Assembly (NCBI GenBank): GCA_039933015.1
Contig: JBDTOX010000163.1
Coordinates: 1-64,000 of the forward strand
From: JBDTOX01 sp039933015
GTDB taxonomy: Bacteria > Pseudomonadota > Gammaproteobacteria > Burkholderiales > Methylophilaceae
Reading direction: 5' to 3'
DNA: 64,000 nt
Every line of letters begins with the position of its first letter. Position 1 is the first letter of the stretch. The notes beneath the pieces were generated by a model. The model made no database searches, was not told where the DNA came from, and worked only from the letters and a program-made list of their open reading frames with translations. The position numbers were made by a program, and so were the translations under genes. Of the stretch, positions 50,985 through 60,185 are shown piece after piece.

Positions 50985-53900
50985 AAGTTTAACCAAATAG
51001 CTTGGCAGTAGCACTATCGGATTGGATTCCAGCAGCTTGCGGAATTCCTCGGGCGGCAATGGTTCACTAAATATATAGCCCTGTATCTGGTGACAGCCTT
51101 GTTCCTGCAGGAACTTGAGCTGTGTCTGAGTTTCCACACCTTCTGCAATCACCTTGAGCTTCAAACTGCACGCCATGGCGATAATTGCCTGGGTGATGGC
51201 CATGTCGTCGCTATCACGGGGAATATCGCGCACAAAAGACCGATCAATTTTCAATGCATCGATAGGGAAATGTTTGAGATAGCCTAGTGATGAATAGCCT
51301 GTGCCAAAGTCGTCAATCAGGACGTGCGCACCCAAATCACGGAAATATTGCAGTAACTTACTGGCATGCTCAGCATTTTGCATAATCATGCTTTCCGTAA
51401 TTTCTAGCTCCAGGCAGTCGGCGGTCAAGCCGCTTTCAGCCAAGGCATCGATGATGGTTTGCTGCAAGCCTTCTTCACGGAACTGCCTTGCGGATAGATT
51501 AACGCCAACGCGCAAAGGTCGCTCTGTCTGGCGCCACCCATAGGCTTCACGGCATGCCTCCTTGAGCACCCACGCACCGATGGCAATAATCAGGCCGGTT
51601 TCTTCTGCCAGCGGAATAAATTCGGCAGGGGCTATCAGGCCCAACTCAGGGTGTTGCCAGCGCAACAAGGCTTCTGCCCCGACAATCTGCAGGCTCACCA
51701 AATCCACCTTAGCCTGGTAATGCAGCACGAACTCGTTACGCTCCAGCGCGCGCCGCAAGCTGTTTTCCAGCGCAAGTCGTTCTACGCTATGCACATTGCT
51801 GTCTGCGGCATAGAAAAGGAAGGTGTTTTTGCCATGCTCCTTGGCGCGATACATTGCGGCGTCAGCATTTTTCAGCAAGGAGAACAAATCCACGCCATCC
51901 TCGGGATAAACGCTAATGCCAATACTGGCACTGATGTAGAGCTCCTGGTTGAGCAAAACAAATGGTTGTGCCAGCACGTTCATAATTTTGCGTGCCACAG
52001 CAGTCAAATACTGGGCATCCACAAAATCTTCGACCAGCACCACAAATTCGTCACCCCCCTGCCGCGCTACGGTATCAGACAGGCGCAAGCATTCTTTCAG
52101 ACGTCTGGCAGCTTCCTGCAACAGCATATCGCCCGCCTGATGGCCAAGCGTGTCATTAATGACCTTGAAACGATCCAGATCAATAAACAGCACAGCGATT
52201 TTTTTGTGACTGCGCTGTGCGCGCAGCAAAGCCTGCTCAATACGCTCCTGCAACAGCGTCCGGTTGGGTAAATGCGTAAGCGCATCATGGTTGGCTAAAA
52301 ATTGCAGACGTTCTTCAGATTGTTTACGCAAACTGATGTCAGTAAAAACAGCGACATAATTCTGAACTACATCTTTGGTATCAGTCACCCTGCTGATGGA
52401 TAACCACTCAGGATAACTTTCGCCATTCTTGCGGCGGCTTAGGATTTCACCCACCCATTGGCCTTTAGTTTTGAGAATTTGCCATATTTCGTCGTAGTAC
52501 TGCTTATCGTGCAAATTGGTATTCATCACCACAGGCGGGTAGCCCACGATCTCCTCACTGCTATACCCGGTAATATCGATATAAGCCTGATTCACTTCCA
52601 GCACGTTAAAATTGGCATCCGTAATCAGAATGCCTTCGGCGGTATGCTCAAATACCTGCCGTGACAGGCGCAAGCTTGCCTCGGCCTGTTTGCGCGCGGT
52701 GATATCGAGCATAACTCCGACCAGTTGCTGTGGTCTGGCAATAGATTTATGCGGAATAACCCTGACAATATCCTGCATCCAGACCACGCGGCCATCCGCC
52801 GCTATCATGCGATAATCAATCACATGACTGCGCAGCTTGAGGGATTCGCTCATGCAGCATTCCACCACCCAGTCCCTGTCATCCGGATGAATCTTTTCTT
52901 TCCAGAAAGTCGGGCTTTCGGTCCATTCTGCCAAAGGATAGCCCAGCAGCGTCTTGGCCTCATGGCTGACAAAAGTAAAGGCTCCGTCTGGGTTGGCGCG
53001 CCACATGATGGCATGCACTGACTCAACCAGTTCCTGGTAATCCTGCTGGCTTTGCACCAGCGCAACTTCTGCCTGCTTGCGTCCGCTGACATCTATCACC
53101 AAGCCGACAATACGATCACTGTCATCGCGATAGCTGGCTTCTGAAATTTCAATAAACACCGGCTGGCCATTTTTAGCCAGGCCCAGCGCTTCATAGCGCC
53201 CGGGAACTGTGCCACTCTCTTTAGCGTTCTGACGTATGGCGGCCACTCGCTTGCGATCAGAAGGATGGATCAGGTCGAGAAATTCCGAGCCCAGAGGAAT
53301 ATCCCCTGGCTGGAAGCCGCCTATGCGCCACATGGCATCATTGCCATACACAATCCGGCCATGCTCAATGACGATCACACCTTCATCGGCATCAGACTGG
53401 GCATGGATCAGGGCATCATAAAGGTCGAGTTGCTCCCTGAGTTTCTCCTCGGAGCGCAAACGTCCAGTATGTAAACCGGACAAGGCAATGCCGGTTGCCG
53501 ATATCACTAAAGCATACAGCCAATAATTGATTAAATTGCCATGGGCAAAGTCTTCTGCGAAAAGACCATGCTGCTCGGAGCTTCCCCACAGCGCCATGAT
53601 CACGATAAATACCGTGCTTAGCGCTGCACCGCGCTGATGAAAACTCAATGCAGCCCACATGACGAGTGGGAACAATATAAATGGCTTGGGATTGAGCAAC
53701 AGCGTATTAGGCAAGGCATCGAAGAAAACCAGCAGGCAGCCATACAGCAACAATATTGCCAGCGCGCCAGCTTCTACAAGCTTGGCTTGACTCCAGCGTA
53801 GCGGCTTATGATGCAAAATGGACAATGCTGCTGATACAAACAATGCATCGCTCAGCGCATCCCCCATCCACCAGCTGCCAAATATGCCAGATAAGGCATT

Positions 53901-54356
53901 CTGATCGATCAGGCCCGCCAGCAGCAGGGAGCCTGAGCCAATCAAGGCACTAATCAATGTACTGATGCCGGCAGCCAATATCAGCAGGCCCAGCAAGTCA
54001 CGTGAACGCGTCAGTGCCGGGTCAAAGTGGATGACATGTTTGAGTAAATAGCAGGCAAACAGAGCTTCCAGCGTATTACCCACCGCCATGCTTGCGGCAA
54101 CCCAAGAAGGAACACCAGTACCAAGCTCAGCAAAGAATGCACCGACGAATATCCCAGGCCATAAGCGATATCCAAAAATGAGCAATGCGGCAAGCGACAA
54201 GCCGGTTGGCGGCCAGATCAAAGTCGCAAAAGCATGGGGCAAGGCAAATAGCAGCCCGATCTTGGCACTCGCCCAGTAGACGAAGGCCAGCAATACAGCC
54301 AGCAATGCCAGGTGTGCGGGTGAAATGCGATAGGGGTGCTGGGGCTGTAAATACAT
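50982..54356 (-). CDS. MASE1-PAS-GGDEF-EAL cyclic-di-GMP protein
   Basis: A large inner-membrane protein of 1124 residues. The N-terminal MASE1 domain (about 15-300) has eight or more helices and IWPPTGLSLAALLIFGYRLWPGIFVGAF. Three PAS domains follow (about 310-685). The GGDEF domain has intact GGDEF at 767-771 with an RxxD inhibitory site (RLSD) five residues before. The EAL domain has E-A-L at about 895, LEITESM, DDFGTGYSSLGYLK, KIDRSFV and AEGVET, so both catalytic sets look intact. It may make and degrade c-di-GMP depending on its sensed signal, which is unknown. The ATG at 54356 is preferred over an upstream TTG. Confidence 0.93.
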   Translation of the reverse strand: MYLQPQHPYRISPAHLALLAVLLAFVYWASAKIGLLFALPHAFATLIWPPTGLSLAALLIFGYRLWPGIFVGAFFAELGTGVPSWVAASMAVGNTLEALFACYLLKHVIHFDPALTRSRDLLGLLILAAGISTLISALIGSGSLLLAGLIDQNALSGIFGSWWMGDALSDALFVSAALSILHHKPLRWSQAKLVEAGALAILLLYGCLLVFFDALPNTLLLNPKPFILFPLVMWAALSFHQRGAALSTVFIVIMALWGSSEQHGLFAEDFAHGNLINYWLYALVISATGIALSGLHTGRLRSEEKLREQLDLYDALIHAQSDADEGVIVIEHGRIVYGNDAMWRIGGFQPGDIPLGSEFLDLIHPSDRKRVAAIRQNAKESGTVPGRYEALGLAKNGQPVFIEISEASYRDDSDRIVGLVIDVSGRKQAEVALVQSQQDYQELVESVHAIMWRANPDGAFTFVSHEAKTLLGYPLAEWTESPTFWKEKIHPDDRDWVVECCMSESLKLRSHVIDYRMIAADGRVVWMQDIVRVIPHKSIARPQQLVGVMLDITARKQAEASLRLSRQVFEHTAEGILITDANFNVLEVNQAYIDITGYSSEEIVGYPPVVMNTNLHDKQYYDEIWQILKTKGQWVGEILSRRKNGESYPEWLSISRVTDTKDVVQNYVAVFTDISLRKQSEERLQFLANHDALTHLPNRTLLQERIEQALLRAQRSHKKIAVLFIDLDRFKVINDTLGHQAGDMLLQEAARRLKECLRLSDTVARQGGDEFVVLVEDFVDAQYLTAVARKIMNVLAQPFVLLNQELYISASIGISVYPEDGVDLFSLLKNADAAMYRAKEHGKNTFLFYAADSNVHSVERLALENSLRRALERNEFVLHYQAKVDLVSLQIVGAEALLRWQHPELGLIAPAEFIPLAEETGLIIAIGAWVLKEACREAYGWRQTERPLRVGVNLSARQFREEGLQQTIIDALAESGLTADCLELEITESMIMQNAEHASKLLQYFRDLGAHVLIDDFGTGYSSLGYLKHFPIDALKIDRSFVRDIPRDSDDMAITQAIIAMACSLKLKVIAEGVETQTQLKFLQEQGCHQIQGYIFSEPLPPEEFRKLLESNPIVLLPSYLVKL

Positions 54357-54520
54357 CTCGCGATTGTAATGCAATTATGCAAATTGACTAAGGTTAAGAC
54401 TCAGCCAGCAATTGTTCCAAAGTAACACCCAAACTTCAGTGAGCCCGCGCTGTAATGTGGCAGTTGGCCATCCCGTACCAATCTGCCCACTGGGGCTATC
54501 GTACATCTCTGTTGCCCACG

Positions 54521-54555
54521 TTCAAAAAGAAAAAGCCCACGCGAGGTGAGCTTTT
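54521..54555 (-). terminator. Intrinsic terminator of the OprO/P-like porin gene
   Basis: On the minus strand AAAAGCTCAC (54546-54555) pairs over 10 positions, one of them G-U, with GTGGGCTTTT (54531-54540) around a 5 nt loop, followed by TCTTTTTGAA. It begins about 25 nt after the porin stop codon. A standard intrinsic terminator. Confidence 0.85.
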
Positions 54556-54579
54556 CGTTAGGCATTTAAAACTTGCAGA

Positions 54580-56025
54580 CTAGAAGTTTAGCTGGCCGCG
54601 CAAGGTCAAAGCATCTTCATGATCGCTGCTTACCCCTGTAGCAACAGTGATAGGCTGATCGTAATTAGTACGGGTGTAGTTGAGCAAAAAGCGAACATTC
54701 GGGTTCAGGATCCACTTGATCCCGCCGGTATACGCCTGAGCCTTCGCATTGTCTGTAAGGCTGGTACCTGCACTTGCTTGCTTGATAGCTATGTCTGAAG
54801 CGTCAAACTCCGAGTAGCGTATGCCCAGCTCCCAGGCACCGTAAGCACCGGAACCAATCGCACCGGGATGCACAAACTCGTTCTTGGGCTTGATAGCGCC
54901 CCAGGCACCTTCTTTGTAGGTGTCGGCATAGCTTTCACCTGTCATCAACCACAGCGCTTCCACATACCAGGCATCTACATCGCCACTTACCTTGGAATTA
55001 GCAGCAACATGTTTTGCATCGTAACTAGCTTTGGCGTATTCGCCTTGCAGCTTGAATGGACCATATGCAGCAGCAAGTTCAAGGGCACCCGTATCCTGCT
55101 GAACAGCCGCATCAGTTGTAGTTGCGCCAGCACCGCCAAGACGGGCACGGAAAATATTAGCAAGACCACGTGGCTCAGTACGGAAGCTTACGACGCTCGC
55201 TGGGGCAGCTGACGTTGCAGCTACTCCATATTCACCACTAAAGCCCGCTGCGCCAATATGCAACACAGCATCATTCCAACCGGCCATCTTGGCAATGTTT
55301 GCGGCTACACGTCCACCTACAAACAAGTCATTGGTCTTGTTATCTGCTTCGGAGAAATCATTCTGGAACACATTAGCCTGATAGATTACGCCAGCAACTG
55401 GTTCACCCCAGATCATGGCGCCCAGTTTCTCGTTTGGGGCCAGCTGATTAACGAAAGAACGCTCGGCAAAATCAATATTGTTCGAGCTGGTCATTTTTTC
55501 CAGGCCGAATGGTGTCTTATAACGACCAAACTTGAATTGCGCCTCTTTCCACCAACCCACGTTGAGCCAAGCCTGGTCTATCGTGTTGGTGTTAGAACCC
55601 AGGAGGTTGGTCTGGATTTCGTAAGTGTAGTCGTTATAGAACTTGCCTTTAACGCCGATACGTGCGCGGCGGAATTCAAAATTGTCAGCAATATTAGAAG
55701 TGGCAGGATTACTGGATTCACTATAGCCGCTGAAATTGTGATAATCGAAGTGCGCGCGGCCTTCTACTGCCATACTGTGCTGGCCGTCTGCGCTTTCAAA
55801 CATGATGCCGTCCTTGAACTTGGCCTTTATCTCGCTGCTTTTGCTTTGCTTTTCAACTTCACGGCCCTTCAACAGCTGAGCACCTTCTTCCTCGGTTAAA
55901 ACACCTTTGGCAATCAGGGCCTGCAACAGATCGTCAGAACTGTCGGCCATAGCGTTCGCGCCGATGCCCATCAACAGAGCCCCAGATACCGCAGCCATCA
56001 CGCCGCGTAGTTTCATGCTTTTCAT
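54580..56025 (-). CDS. OprO/OprP-type porin
   Basis: An outer-membrane porin of the phosphate-selective OprO/P family, a 16-strand beta barrel. The 481-residue precursor has a signal peptide (MKSMKLRGVMAAVSGALLMGIGANAMA). A coiled N-terminal region follows (LLQALIAKGVLTEEEGAQLLKG), then barrel strands with FEFRRARIGVKGKFYNDYTYEIQTNL, KFGRYKTPFGLEKMTSSNNIDFAERSFVNQLAPNEKLG, and a final Phe (LRGQLNF). GGGGAG precedes ATG 56025. Family members pass phosphate, pyrophosphate or other anions; the Pho-box-like site upstream supports a role in phosphate uptake here. Substrate is not proven by sequence. Confidence 0.88.
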   Translation of the reverse strand: MKSMKLRGVMAAVSGALLMGIGANAMADSSDDLLQALIAKGVLTEEEGAQLLKGREVEKQSKSSEIKAKFKDGIMFESADGQHSMAVEGRAHFDYHNFSGYSESSNPATSNIADNFEFRRARIGVKGKFYNDYTYEIQTNLLGSNTNTIDQAWLNVGWWKEAQFKFGRYKTPFGLEKMTSSNNIDFAERSFVNQLAPNEKLGAMIWGEPVAGVIYQANVFQNDFSEADNKTNDLFVGGRVAANIAKMAGWNDAVLHIGAAGFSGEYGVAATSAAPASVVSFRTEPRGLANIFRARLGGAGATTTDAAVQQDTGALELAAAYGPFKLQGEYAKASYDAKHVAANSKVSGDVDAWYVEALWLMTGESYADTYKEGAWGAIKPKNEFVHPGAIGSGAYGAWELGIRYSEFDASDIAIKQASAGTSLTDNAKAQAYTGGIKWILNPNVRFLLNYTRTNYDQPITVATGVSSDHEDALTLRGQLNF

Positions 56026-56085
56026 TACGTCACTCCCCGTTAAATAGATCAAAAAATTGGTCTGTTAAGTTTCAACACGGGAGCG

Positions 56086-56119
56086 ATTTTGCGTAGGTAA
56101 TGTGACAAACTGATGACGG
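56086..56119 (-). promoter_or_regulatory. Pho-box-like site and -10 upstream of the porin gene
   Basis: On the minus strand the 18 bases CCGTCATCAGTTTGTCAC (56102-56119) match the PhoB consensus (two CTGTCAT-type repeats 11 bp apart) at 14 of 18. A -10-like CAAAAT (56086-56091, 4 of 6) follows after 10 nt, the spacing of PhoB-activated promoters. It lies 60 nt before the porin ATG. A similar arrangement precedes pstS. Confidence 0.6.
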
Positions 56120-56201
56120 GTGTATCTTTTTTGCGGCATTGTTGCGAAAATACAACAATCAACAATTATTGCTTGTAGCAAGATTGCAATTTACACATAG
56201 A

Positions 56202-56234
56202 AAAGGCTTCTCAATTAATTATTGAGAAGCCTTT
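56202..56234 (-). terminator. Intrinsic terminator of the bactofilin gene
   Basis: A perfect 14 bp stem (56202-56215 with 56221-56234) around a 5 nt loop. On the minus strand the last arm ends in CCTTT followed by TC. It lies 40 nt after the bactofilin stop, so it ends that transcript before the porin promoter region. Confidence 0.8.
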
Positions 56235-56273
56235 GGGCTAGGCATGACGAACTACTGGGGAATCAGCTGCTCA

Positions 56274-56891
56274 TCAGGAAGCTGCTGCCTCATGCTTGGC
56301 AATGACATTGCGTAAGTTAGCACTGGGTTTACTATTATCGGAGGCCAGACCGGCAATATCCCCGGATAATTCGCCGCCCTCTTCGATCAAAATTTTGCCG
56401 TAACGGATTTTGCCGCTGACGCGACCGGAAGCATGAATAATCAACTGGCTGCGCGCTGTCAACTCACCATCAAACTGCCCATAGATCTCAGCGACATCAA
56501 TACCCACCTTGCCTGAGAAGGAACCATTGATAGCAATCTGAATGACACGGCTATCCATGGTGGCTTCGACACGCCCTTCTACTACCAACGTATCGCAATC
56601 CAGGATTTCGGCACCCTTGAGTTTCACATCAGGGCCGACTATCAAACGACTACCGGAAATGGCCTCTGCGTTAGGCACAGCATCAGGTGTAGCGTTAGAC
56701 ACTGCATTAGATTTGGGTTCTGTCACCGTTGCTGTGGTAGAAGTCGCCGATTCCATTGCGGCGAGATGCCCCGGTGTCACTGATGGCGAAACTGATGGCG
56801 AAACTGATTTATTTATCGGACTGGTAGAAGATGGGTTGAGCGGACGGGCAGTATCGTTACCCCTATTAAAAAAACCTTGTTTATTGAGCAT
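56274..56891 (-). CDS. Bactofilin family cytoskeletal protein
   Basis: Bactofilins polymerise without nucleotide into filaments that organise cell shape and polar structures. The 205-residue protein has a disordered Ser/Pro/Thr/Ala-rich N-terminal 80 residues, including a short repeat SVSPSVSPSV, and then the beta-helical DUF583 core: SRLIVGPDVKLKGAEILDCDTLVVEGRVEATMDSRVIQIAINGSFSGKVGIDVAEIYGQFDGELTARSQLIIHASGRVSGKIRYGKILIEEGGELSGDI. The C-terminal tail is short. It stands alone with its own terminator; a role with the polar flagellar system is possible but only inferred. Confidence 0.92.
   Translation of the reverse strand: MLNKQGFFNRGNDTARPLNPSSTSPINKSVSPSVSPSVTPGHLAAMESATSTTATVTEPKSNAVSNATPDAVPNAEAISGSRLIVGPDVKLKGAEILDCDTLVVEGRVEATMDSRVIQIAINGSFSGKVGIDVAEIYGQFDGELTARSQLIIHASGRVSGKIRYGKILIEEGGELSGDIAGLASDNSKPSANLRNVIAKHEAAAS
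56779..56808. repeat. 12-bp tandem repeat within the bactofilin gene
   Basis: Two full copies of ACTGATGGCGAA (56779-56790, 56791-56802) and six bases of a third lie in tandem. The period of 12 keeps the reading frame and encodes SVSP units on the minus strand, so copy number changes would lengthen the disordered N-terminus without breaking the gene. Confidence 0.7.
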
Positions 56892-57140
56892 GAGAGGCCT
56901 TTTATAAAATGATCAAGCACAAAAGAAAAAGGTATGCATGGTACACACCCCACTTCCTTGCTCTAAAGCAATGGTCATGCCGAATATAATTTATTCAATT
57001 ATTTCAATAGGATAGTATATCTTTATTCTGAGAAACAATGCATCTGGCCAGTTGAACGTCGCATATGCACGACAGATATCGCAACCATCCTGTAGTCGAT
57101 TGATTATATAGGAATTTTGTTGTCGCCTCTGCCCAACAAT

Positions 57141-57350
57141 TTAATTTGTCACTCCATAACCCGCGTTTGCTATCGCCGCCTTCAGTTGCTCCGGGGTGAC
57201 TTGGCCAGGGTCATAGCTAACCTCGGCCTTGGCTTCAACATGCGACACCTCCGCTTTCACCACCCCTGGCAGAGCTAGTAAAACCTTGGTCACCGCGTTG
57301 GCACAACCGCCGCAGGTCATATCCGAGATAAAAAGCGTGATAGTGTGCAT
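57141..57350 (-). CDS. Small heavy-metal-binding protein (CopZ-like)
   Basis: A 69-residue HMA-domain protein with the metal-binding motif MTCGGCA (CxxC) in a betaalphabetabetaalphabeta pattern: ITLFISDMTCGGCANAVTKVLLALPGVVKAEVSHVEAKAEVSYDPGQVTPEQLKAAIANAGYGV. Such proteins carry Cu(I) to P-type ATPases or act as copper buffers. No copper ATPase is in the window. It follows lysS by 30 nt on the same strand, so it may be read as the third gene of a prfB-lysS unit. Confidence 0.9.
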   Translation of the reverse strand: MHTITLFISDMTCGGCANAVTKVLLALPGVVKAEVSHVEAKAEVSYDPGQVTPEQLKAAIANAGYGVTN

Positions 57351-57380
57351 TAGGATAACTCTCTAAATATTAAGGATAAA

Positions 57381-58910
57381 TCAAAATTCTGCACGCATAT
57401 GCGGAAATAGAATCACATCGCGGATACTGGGGCTGTCCGTGAGCAGCATGACCAAGCGATCGATACCAATGCCGCAACCGCCTGTTGGTGGCATCCCGTA
57501 TTCCAGGGCACGAATGAAATCCGCGTCGTAATACATAGCTTCGTCATCGCCGGCTTCCTTCGCCGCCACCTGGGCCTGGAAGCGTGCAGCCTGGTCTTCC
57601 GCATCATTCAGCTCGGAGAATCCGTTGGCGATTTCACGGCCGGTAATAAACAACTCAAAACGCTCGGTAATTTCCGGATTGCTGTCTGAAGCGCGCGCCA
57701 GCGGTGACACCTCTACCGGGTAATCAATAATATAGGTGGGTTCCCATAACTGGGCTTCGGCAGTTTCTTCAAACAGTGCCAACTGCAAAGCCCCCAGACC
57801 AGCATGTTCAAAAGCATCGACACCAAACTTCTTCAGTTCTGCGCGCAGGAACATTGCGTCATTAAGCTGGCTTAGCTCATATTTCAGCGCATATTTTTGA
57901 ATCGCACCGACTATGGTCAGACGCTGGAATGGCCGGCTTAAATCCAATGCCCGGCCTTGATACTCCAGAGTTGCAGTGCCGCGTGCCGCGATAGCCGCAG
58001 CACGTATGCAGTTTTCGGTAAAGTCCATCAGCCACTTGTAATCAGTGTAAGCGGCATAAAACTCCATCATGGTGAATTCAGGGTTATGTCGTACGCTAAG
58101 ACCTTCATTGCGGAAATTGCGATTAATTTCAAACACACGCTCGAAACCACCTACCACCAGACGCTTCAAATAAAGTTCAGGCGCAATACGCAACACCATC
58201 TGCATATCCAGTGCGTTGTGATGCGTAGTGAATGGCTTGGCCGAGGCACCGCCAGGAATCGGGTGCAGCATCGGCGTTTCGACTTCGAGGAATTCGTTAT
58301 CCAGCATAAAGCTGCGTATCGCCGCAACGATCTTGCTGCGATCAATAAAGGTCTGGCGTGTTTCTTCTGTAACAATCAAATCTACATAACGCTGACGGTA
58401 CTTGGTTTCCTGATCAGCCAGGCCGTGAAACTTTTCAGGTAACGGACGCAGCGATTTGGTCAGCAGGCGTAACTGATTCACCTTGACTGAGAGCTCGCCG
58501 GTCTTGGTCTTGAACAGCACCCCTTCTGCAGCCACGATGTCGCCCAAATCCCATTTCTTGAAAGCGTCGTATATAGCTTCGCCGATATTGTCTTTAGCGA
58601 TAAATAACTGAATACGGCCACTTTTATCCTGCACTGTGGCAAAGCTGGCTTTGCCCATGACACGCTTCAGCATCATGCGCCCGGCGATGCTCACCTTGAT
58701 CGCCTGAGCTTCTAAAGTCTCATTCTCATGTTCTCCATGGGTAGCATGCAGCAGAGCAGAGTGATGGCCCGGCTTGAAATCATTGGGGAAGGCCACACCT
58801 TGCGCACGCATGGCTTTCAGCTTCTCGCGACGCTCGGCCATGACATGGTTCTCGTCCTGCGCCGGTTTATGCTCAGCCAGATTTTCAGATGGATTTTGCG
58901 ACTCGCTCAC
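57381..58910 (-). CDS. lysS: Lysyl-tRNA synthetase, class II
   Basis: LysS charges tRNA-Lys. The 509-residue protein has the N-terminal anticodon-binding OB domain (IKVSIAGRMMLKRVMGKASFATVQDKSGRIQLFI) and the class II catalytic domain: motif 1 region FIDRSKIVAAIRSFMLDNEFLEVETPMLHPIPGGASAKPF, motif 2 FEINRNFRNEGLSVRHNPEFTMMEFY, and motif 3 GCGIGIDRLVMLLTDSPSIRDVILFP. The order prfB-lysS is common in proteobacteria; only 2 nt separate the genes. Confidence 0.98.
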   Translation of the reverse strand: MSESQNPSENLAEHKPAQDENHVMAERREKLKAMRAQGVAFPNDFKPGHHSALLHATHGEHENETLEAQAIKVSIAGRMMLKRVMGKASFATVQDKSGRIQLFIAKDNIGEAIYDAFKKWDLGDIVAAEGVLFKTKTGELSVKVNQLRLLTKSLRPLPEKFHGLADQETKYRQRYVDLIVTEETRQTFIDRSKIVAAIRSFMLDNEFLEVETPMLHPIPGGASAKPFTTHHNALDMQMVLRIAPELYLKRLVVGGFERVFEINRNFRNEGLSVRHNPEFTMMEFYAAYTDYKWLMDFTENCIRAAAIAARGTATLEYQGRALDLSRPFQRLTIVGAIQKYALKYELSQLNDAMFLRAELKKFGVDAFEHAGLGALQLALFEETAEAQLWEPTYIIDYPVEVSPLARASDSNPEITERFELFITGREIANGFSELNDAEDQAARFQAQVAAKEAGDDEAMYYDADFIRALEYGMPPTGGCGIGIDRLVMLLTDSPSIRDVILFPHMRAEF

Positions 58911-58912
58911 GA

Positions 58913-60017
58913 CTACACTCCCTGCTTCAAACTCTCGGATATAAATGGATCAAGGTCGCCATCGAGCACGCCTTGCGTATTGCCAATTTCCACGTTGGTG
59001 CGCAGGTCTTTAATGCGAGACTGATCGAGCACATAGCTGCGAATCTGATGCCCCCAGCCGATATCAGTCTTGGAATCCTCTATGGCCTGCTTTTCTTCAT
59101 TGCGCTTGCGCAATTCCAGCGCATACAACTGGGCTTTCAGCATGGCCATGGCTTCGGCTCTATTACGATGCTGCGAGCGATCATTCTGACACTGTACGAC
59201 GGTATTGGTCGGCAAGTGGGTAATACGCACGGCAGAATCCGTCTTATTGATGTGCTGGCCACCGGCGCCCGAAGCGCGGTAGGTATCAATACGCAGATCA
59301 GCCGGATTGATATCGACTTCAATAGAATCATCGACCTCTGGGAATATCGAAACACTGGCAAACGAAGTATGACGGCGGTTACCAGAATCGAATGGTGATT
59401 TGCGCACCAGGCGATGCACGCCACTTTCCGTACGCAAATAACCATAGGCATAATCGCCGGAAATCTTGAGGGAAGCGCTCTTGAGGCCGGCTACATCACC
59501 TTCGGATTCTTCCAGCACCTCCACCTTGAAGCCACGACGCTCGCAGTAGCGCAAATACATACGGAATAACATGGAAGCCCAGTCCTGCGCCTCCGTGCCG
59601 CCTGAACCCGACTGGATATCGATAAAACAGTTGTTAGGGTCCATGGGGTTGGCAAACATGCGGCGAAACTCCATCTCCGCCACGCGCTGTTCCAGCTGCA
59701 CACTATCTTGCTGGATGCCAAGCAAAGTAGCATCGTCGTTTTCTTCCCGCGCCATATCAAACAACTCACGGCTATCGCGCAGGCCGTTATCCACCTGGGA
59801 CAGGGATTGCACGATAAACTCCAGCTCGCGCTTCTCCTTGCCTAGCTTCTGCGAGCGTTCGTTGTCATTCCAGATCGCCGGATCTTCAAGAAGCTGACTG
59901 ACTTCATCCAGCCGCTGCTGCTTGGTTTCAAAGTCAAAGATACCCCCGTAGGGCATTATTGCGTTCGTATAAATCGTGCAGGCGATTGGCGATAATATTG
60001 AGTTGTTCGGCTTCCAT
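58913..60017 (-). CDS. prfB: Peptide chain release factor 2, programmed +1 frameshift
   Basis: RF2 ends translation at UGA and UAA. The full protein needs a +1 shift: codons from ATG 60017 to CTT at 59937-59939 give 27 residues (MEAEQLNIIANRLHDLYERN, then NALRGYL). An in-frame TGA at 59934-59936 stops this frame, and reading resumes with GAC at 59933-59935. The product is about 367 residues, with the SPF anticodon-like motif (RKSPFDSG) and the catalytic GGQ (GAGGQHINK). Annotating only the downstream frame (59956, start MPYGG) would lose the real N-terminus. The gene heads the lysS unit. Confidence 0.97.
59933..59948 (-). promoter_or_regulatory. RF2 programmed frameshift signal
   Basis: The 16 bases CGGGGGTATCTTTGAC combine a Shine-Dalgarno-like GGGGG, a 3 nt spacer, the CTT slip codon and the TGA followed by C, almost identical to the well-studied enteric signal. 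Slow decoding of TGA when RF2 is scarce promotes the shift, so RF2 controls its own level. Confidence 0.95.
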
Positions 60018-60057
60018 CAGGGCTGGAGTTCCATCAAGGCATAATGCAAAGGTCACA

Positions 60058-60063
60058 ATTATA
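60058..60063 (-). promoter_or_regulatory. Candidate prfB -10 element
   Basis: A perfect TATAAT on the minus strand, 40 nt before the prfB ATG. No good -35 hexamer sits at 16-18 nt, so this is a likely but unproven promoter element. Confidence 0.35.
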
Positions 60064-60151
60064 CAGTAAAGTAATTGTTACTCGTGGCGCTCTGCCGTCT
60101 TCAATGGCGGCAATCAAGGTATTGCAGCAAATAATACCGCTCCTGCCGGCC

Positions 60152-60185
60152 TCGTCACAAAAATGTCATAATCCATAGCTATCAT
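60152..60185 (+). promoter_or_regulatory. Pho-box-like site and -10 of the pst operon
   Basis: The 18 bases TCGTCACAAAAATGTCAT (60152-60169) match the PhoB consensus at 13 of 18, with GTCA cores 11 bp apart. TATCAT (60180-60185), 5 of 6 to the -10 consensus, follows after exactly 10 nt. A further half-site-like TGTAACA (60185-60191) continues the 11-bp phase two steps on. No good -35 is present, as expected for an activator-dependent promoter. It lies 61 nt before pstS. Confidence 0.75.

Noticed and set aside
57117..57139. Possible hairpin after the CopZ-like gene (TTGTTG / CAACAA)
   Set aside because: Only 6 pairs with an 11 nt loop and no T-run on the minus strand; not a convincing terminator.
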